From assembly GCA_017795085.1 (NCBI GenBank), contig CP051246.1, positions 2,358,514 to 2,422,513 on the forward strand: a stretch of 64,000 nt of DNA, written 5' to 3'. The position numbers and the translations under genes are program-made. The stretch's first letter is position 1, and each line of letters starts with the position of its first letter. The DNA is from Salegentibacter sp. Its GTDB lineage: Bacteria; Bacteroidota; Bacteroidia; Flavobacteriales; Flavobacteriaceae. The notes beneath the pieces were generated by a model. That model saw only the letters and a program-made list of their open reading frames with translations, was not told where the DNA came from and ran no database searches. This document shows, piece after piece, positions 62,198 through 64,000 of this stretch.

Positions 62198-62773
62198 ATG
62201 AAATTTTTCCTACATCCCGTTTTACTCTTCCTTTTAATTATAAATCCGCTTCAATCCCAAACTCAAAACGAAGCAAAAATATATGTTGGAGTTACACAAA
62301 GCTCTTTTGAAGGGGAAGGTTTGGATGGTGGAGCTTCCTTTGATGTAGAAAATGCTTATGAAGTCGGTTTTAAATATCTTCTGTACGTCACAGAGAACCT
62401 GGCTTTAGAAAGCGGTTTAAATTATTGGAAAGCAGACGTAAAAATCAGTTCCTCGCCTATGCCCGACCAAACCATCCGTAACGAAATCCTTGAAATTACT
62501 TCCATCCCTATTTTTGCCAATTTCACCTTTTCTGATTATTTTTTTATAAATGGCGGCCCAGTAATGGATTTTCAGTTTTCTGAAAATGATTTAGACAGCC
62601 AATCCGGAATTGGGGTGGGTCTTGGTGCCGGTGCAAAATATCATTTCAACAATTTTCAGATTTTTATCAACCCTAATATTCGTCGCTATTCGGTTATACC
62701 CTTTGAAGAGGAGAATTTTCATCAAAAATTAACCAGTTTTGGAGTACAGGCCGGAATTGGTTACCGATTTTAG
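62198..62773 (+). CDS. Outer membrane beta-barrel protein (OmpW/OMP_b-brl-like)
   Basis: 191 residues with signal peptide (INPLQSQ). Alternating hydrophobic strands with glycine/aromatic turns (YEVGFKYLLYVTENLALESGLNYW, YFFINGGPVMDFQFSEN, GVGLGAGAKYHF) and a terminal strand SFGVQAGIGYRF ending in Phe, the barrel-assembly signal. A small eight-strand porin-like protein; no specific function can be given. Confidence 0.85.
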   Translation: MKFFLHPVLLFLLIINPLQSQTQNEAKIYVGVTQSSFEGEGLDGGASFDVENAYEVGFKYLLYVTENLALESGLNYWKADVKISSSPMPDQTIRNEILEITSIPIFANFTFSDYFFINGGPVMDFQFSENDLDSQSGIGVGLGAGAKYHFNNFQIFINPNIRRYSVIPFEEENFHQKLTSFGVQAGIGYRF

Positions 62774-62905
62774 TAATTAAATCAGTTATTTCAAAGAAGC
62801 TTTATGAGGAAACTTGTCGATTTGCCTTTAAAATCGTAAAATTACGCTCGGAAATATAGCGCAGCCTTAGAATTTTTCAAATAGTACTGCCTTCTAAAAA
62901 CACTC

Positions 62906-64000
62906 ATGGAAAACAAATCTAACGCTACTTCTCAGGATGAAAACATTTCACATAAGCCGGAAATCGGACTTGGAGCAGCTTTAATTCCGGTTATAGCCCT
63001 TATCGCGATGTTGGCCTTTAATGTATTTGTATTTGGAGATGATTCCCTAAGCGGCTCCAATCAATTTGTACTTTTACTGGGAGGTGCGGTGGCGGCCATT
63101 ATTGGCTATTTCAATAATGTGGAATATGATAAAATGATTGATGAAGTGGCCGGAAATATTCAAAGCACGGCCGGAGCTATTCTTATTTTATTAATGGTAG
63201 GTGCATTGGCGGGAACCTGGTTAATTTCAGGAATTATTCCCACAATGATATATTATGGGTTGCAAATTCTAAACCCAAGTATTTTTCTGGCGGCCTGTGT
63301 AATTATTTGCGCAGTAATTTCAGTGGCCACGGGAAGTAGTTGGACCACCTCGGCAACCGTGGGAATTGCGCTTATCGGAATTGCCGAAGCATTGGGCATT
63401 TCAGTAGGGATGACGGCCGGCGCCATACTTTCAGGTGCTTATTTTGGTGATAAACTATCCCCTTTAAGCGATACCACCAACCTTGCCCCCGCTATGGCCG
63501 GCACTGACTTGTTTACCCATATTCGTTATATGACGCTTACCACCGTACCAACCATTTTAATAACACTTATCATTTTCATAATTATCGGCTTTAATCTGGA
63601 TACTTCAGGAAATACCGATACTTCGGCCATTTTAACCTCTATTAAAAATTCATTTACCATTACTCCATGGCTATTTTTAGTCCCGGCTATTGTAATTGCT
63701 TTAATTATAAAAAAGACTTCCCCGTTAATCGCTTTGCTTCTAGGTACCCTACTAGGCGCCGGCGCCGCATTGATTTTTCAGCCGGGTATTGTAGCTCAAA
63801 TATCAGGAACTTCCAATCTTAATTTCATTAGCGGTTATCGCGGTGTGATGCAAGCCATTACCGTAGATACCGCAGTTGAAACCGATAATGAGAACTTAAA
63901 CGATCTTTTTTCTTCCGGGGGAATGGCAGGAATGCTCGGTACCATCTGGCTAATTATATGTGCAATGGTTTTTGGGGGAATTATGGAAGCTATTGGCGCG
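62906..64000 (+). CDS. nhaC: Na+/H+ antiporter NhaC family, N-terminal part, cut by window edge
   Basis: Open from the ATG at 62906 to the end of the window, 365 residues. A short polar N terminus (to about 20) leads into at least nine hydrophobic segments. Signatures: ATGSSWTTSATVGIALIGIAEALG, GAILSGAYFGDKLSPLSDTTNLAPAMAGTDLFTHIRYM, both typical for NhaC. Exchanges sodium (or malate/lactate in relatives) for protons, consistent with a marine habitat. The 132 nt before it hold nothing I can support. Confidence 0.93.
   Translation, partial: MENKSNATSQDENISHKPEIGLGAALIPVIALIAMLAFNVFVFGDDSLSGSNQFVLLLGGAVAAIIGYFNNVEYDKMIDEVAGNIQSTAGAILILLMVGALAGTWLISGIIPTMIYYGLQILNPSIFLAACVIICAVISVATGSSWTTSATVGIALIGIAEALGISVGMTAGAILSGAYFGDKLSPLSDTTNLAPAMAGTDLFTHIRYMTLTTVPTILITLIIFIIIGFNLDTSGNTDTSAILTSIKNSFTITPWLFLVPAIVIALIIKKTSPLIALLLGTLLGAGAALIFQPGIVAQISGTSNLNFISGYRGVMQAITVDTAVETDNENLNDLFSSGGMAGMLGTIWLIICAMVFGGIMEAIGA

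Noticed and set aside
62774..62905. Regulatory element before nhaC
   Set aside because: No promoter match, repeat or hairpin strong enough to support.
1..64000. tRNA, rRNA, CRISPR arrays, complete IS elements, prophage
   Set aside because: No cloverleaf with CCA-type ends, no rRNA, no regularly spaced repeats, no transposase or phage structural genes were seen on either strand.

Overview
The window is AT-rich and reads as chromosomal DNA of a marine-type flavobacterium (Bacteroidota, Flavobacteriaceae; the gene set suggests the Gramella/Zunongwangia/Salegentibacter neighbourhood, genus not settled). Evidence: a SusC/SusD polysaccharide locus, GldA, a split cobalamin methionine synthase, DUF3857 transglutaminase pairs, Bacteroidota promoters (TTTG, 19-21 nt, TAnnTTTG) and almost no Shine-Dalgarno sites.

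Region by region. 1-17136: polysaccharide utilisation locus with GH3 (cut by the window edge), GH43+CBM32-like, an esterase-like hydrolase, a metallophosphoesterase, two GH144-type (PF10091) lipoproteins, SusD, SusC, a membrane-anchored LuxR-type sensor-regulator and a divergent sulfatase. 17137-28223: housekeeping genes (polyprenyl synthase, rlmN, queA, aroA, MazG-like, two DUF3857 proteins, dtd, rsgA). 28336-32487: Phe/Tyr operon (pheA, aminotransferase, tyrA, DAHP synthase/chorismate mutase) behind a leader peptide with eight consecutive Phe/Tyr codons. 32708-39527: gldA, ACBP, psd, cdsA, LUD protein, ftsH, rsfS, birA. 39739-45086: metF and two-piece metH behind a SAM-I riboswitch. 45163-56919: sulfate/sulfite reduction, siroheme and homocysteine synthesis (fnr, met8-like, cobA, sulfite reductase, cysH, Rrf2, metZ-like, hom, metX, metY). 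57066-62103: metK behind a SAM-II-type riboswitch, lpdA, and a divergent Lrp / methionine-gamma-lyase-like pair. 62198-64000: outer-membrane barrel protein and partial nhaC.

The most interesting signals are regulatory and mobile. (1) Unlisted short ORFs rich in the regulatory amino acid precede intrinsic terminators: two in tandem, Met-rich, before metY; one Met/Cys-rich between cysH and the sulfite reductase gene; one Phe/Tyr-rich before pheA. In the three sulfur cases the end of the leader ORF can pair with the terminator 5' arm or loop, as ribosome-stalling attenuation requires. Together with SAM-I (metH), SAM-II-like (metK), an Rrf2 protein and an Lrp protein, sulfur amino acid metabolism here appears to use several different sensor types within about 17 kb. 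(2) metH carries an in-frame DUF559 (Vsr-like nuclease fold) insertion between its two cobalamin subdomains, flanked by inverted GC-rich palindromic arms; a solitary copy of the arm forms the end of cobA. (3) A ~100 bp intergenic repeat occurs twice with a compensatory change in its palindromic core, and a second palindromic family occurs three or four times.

All calls come from reading the sequence and recalled family knowledge; no database search was run.
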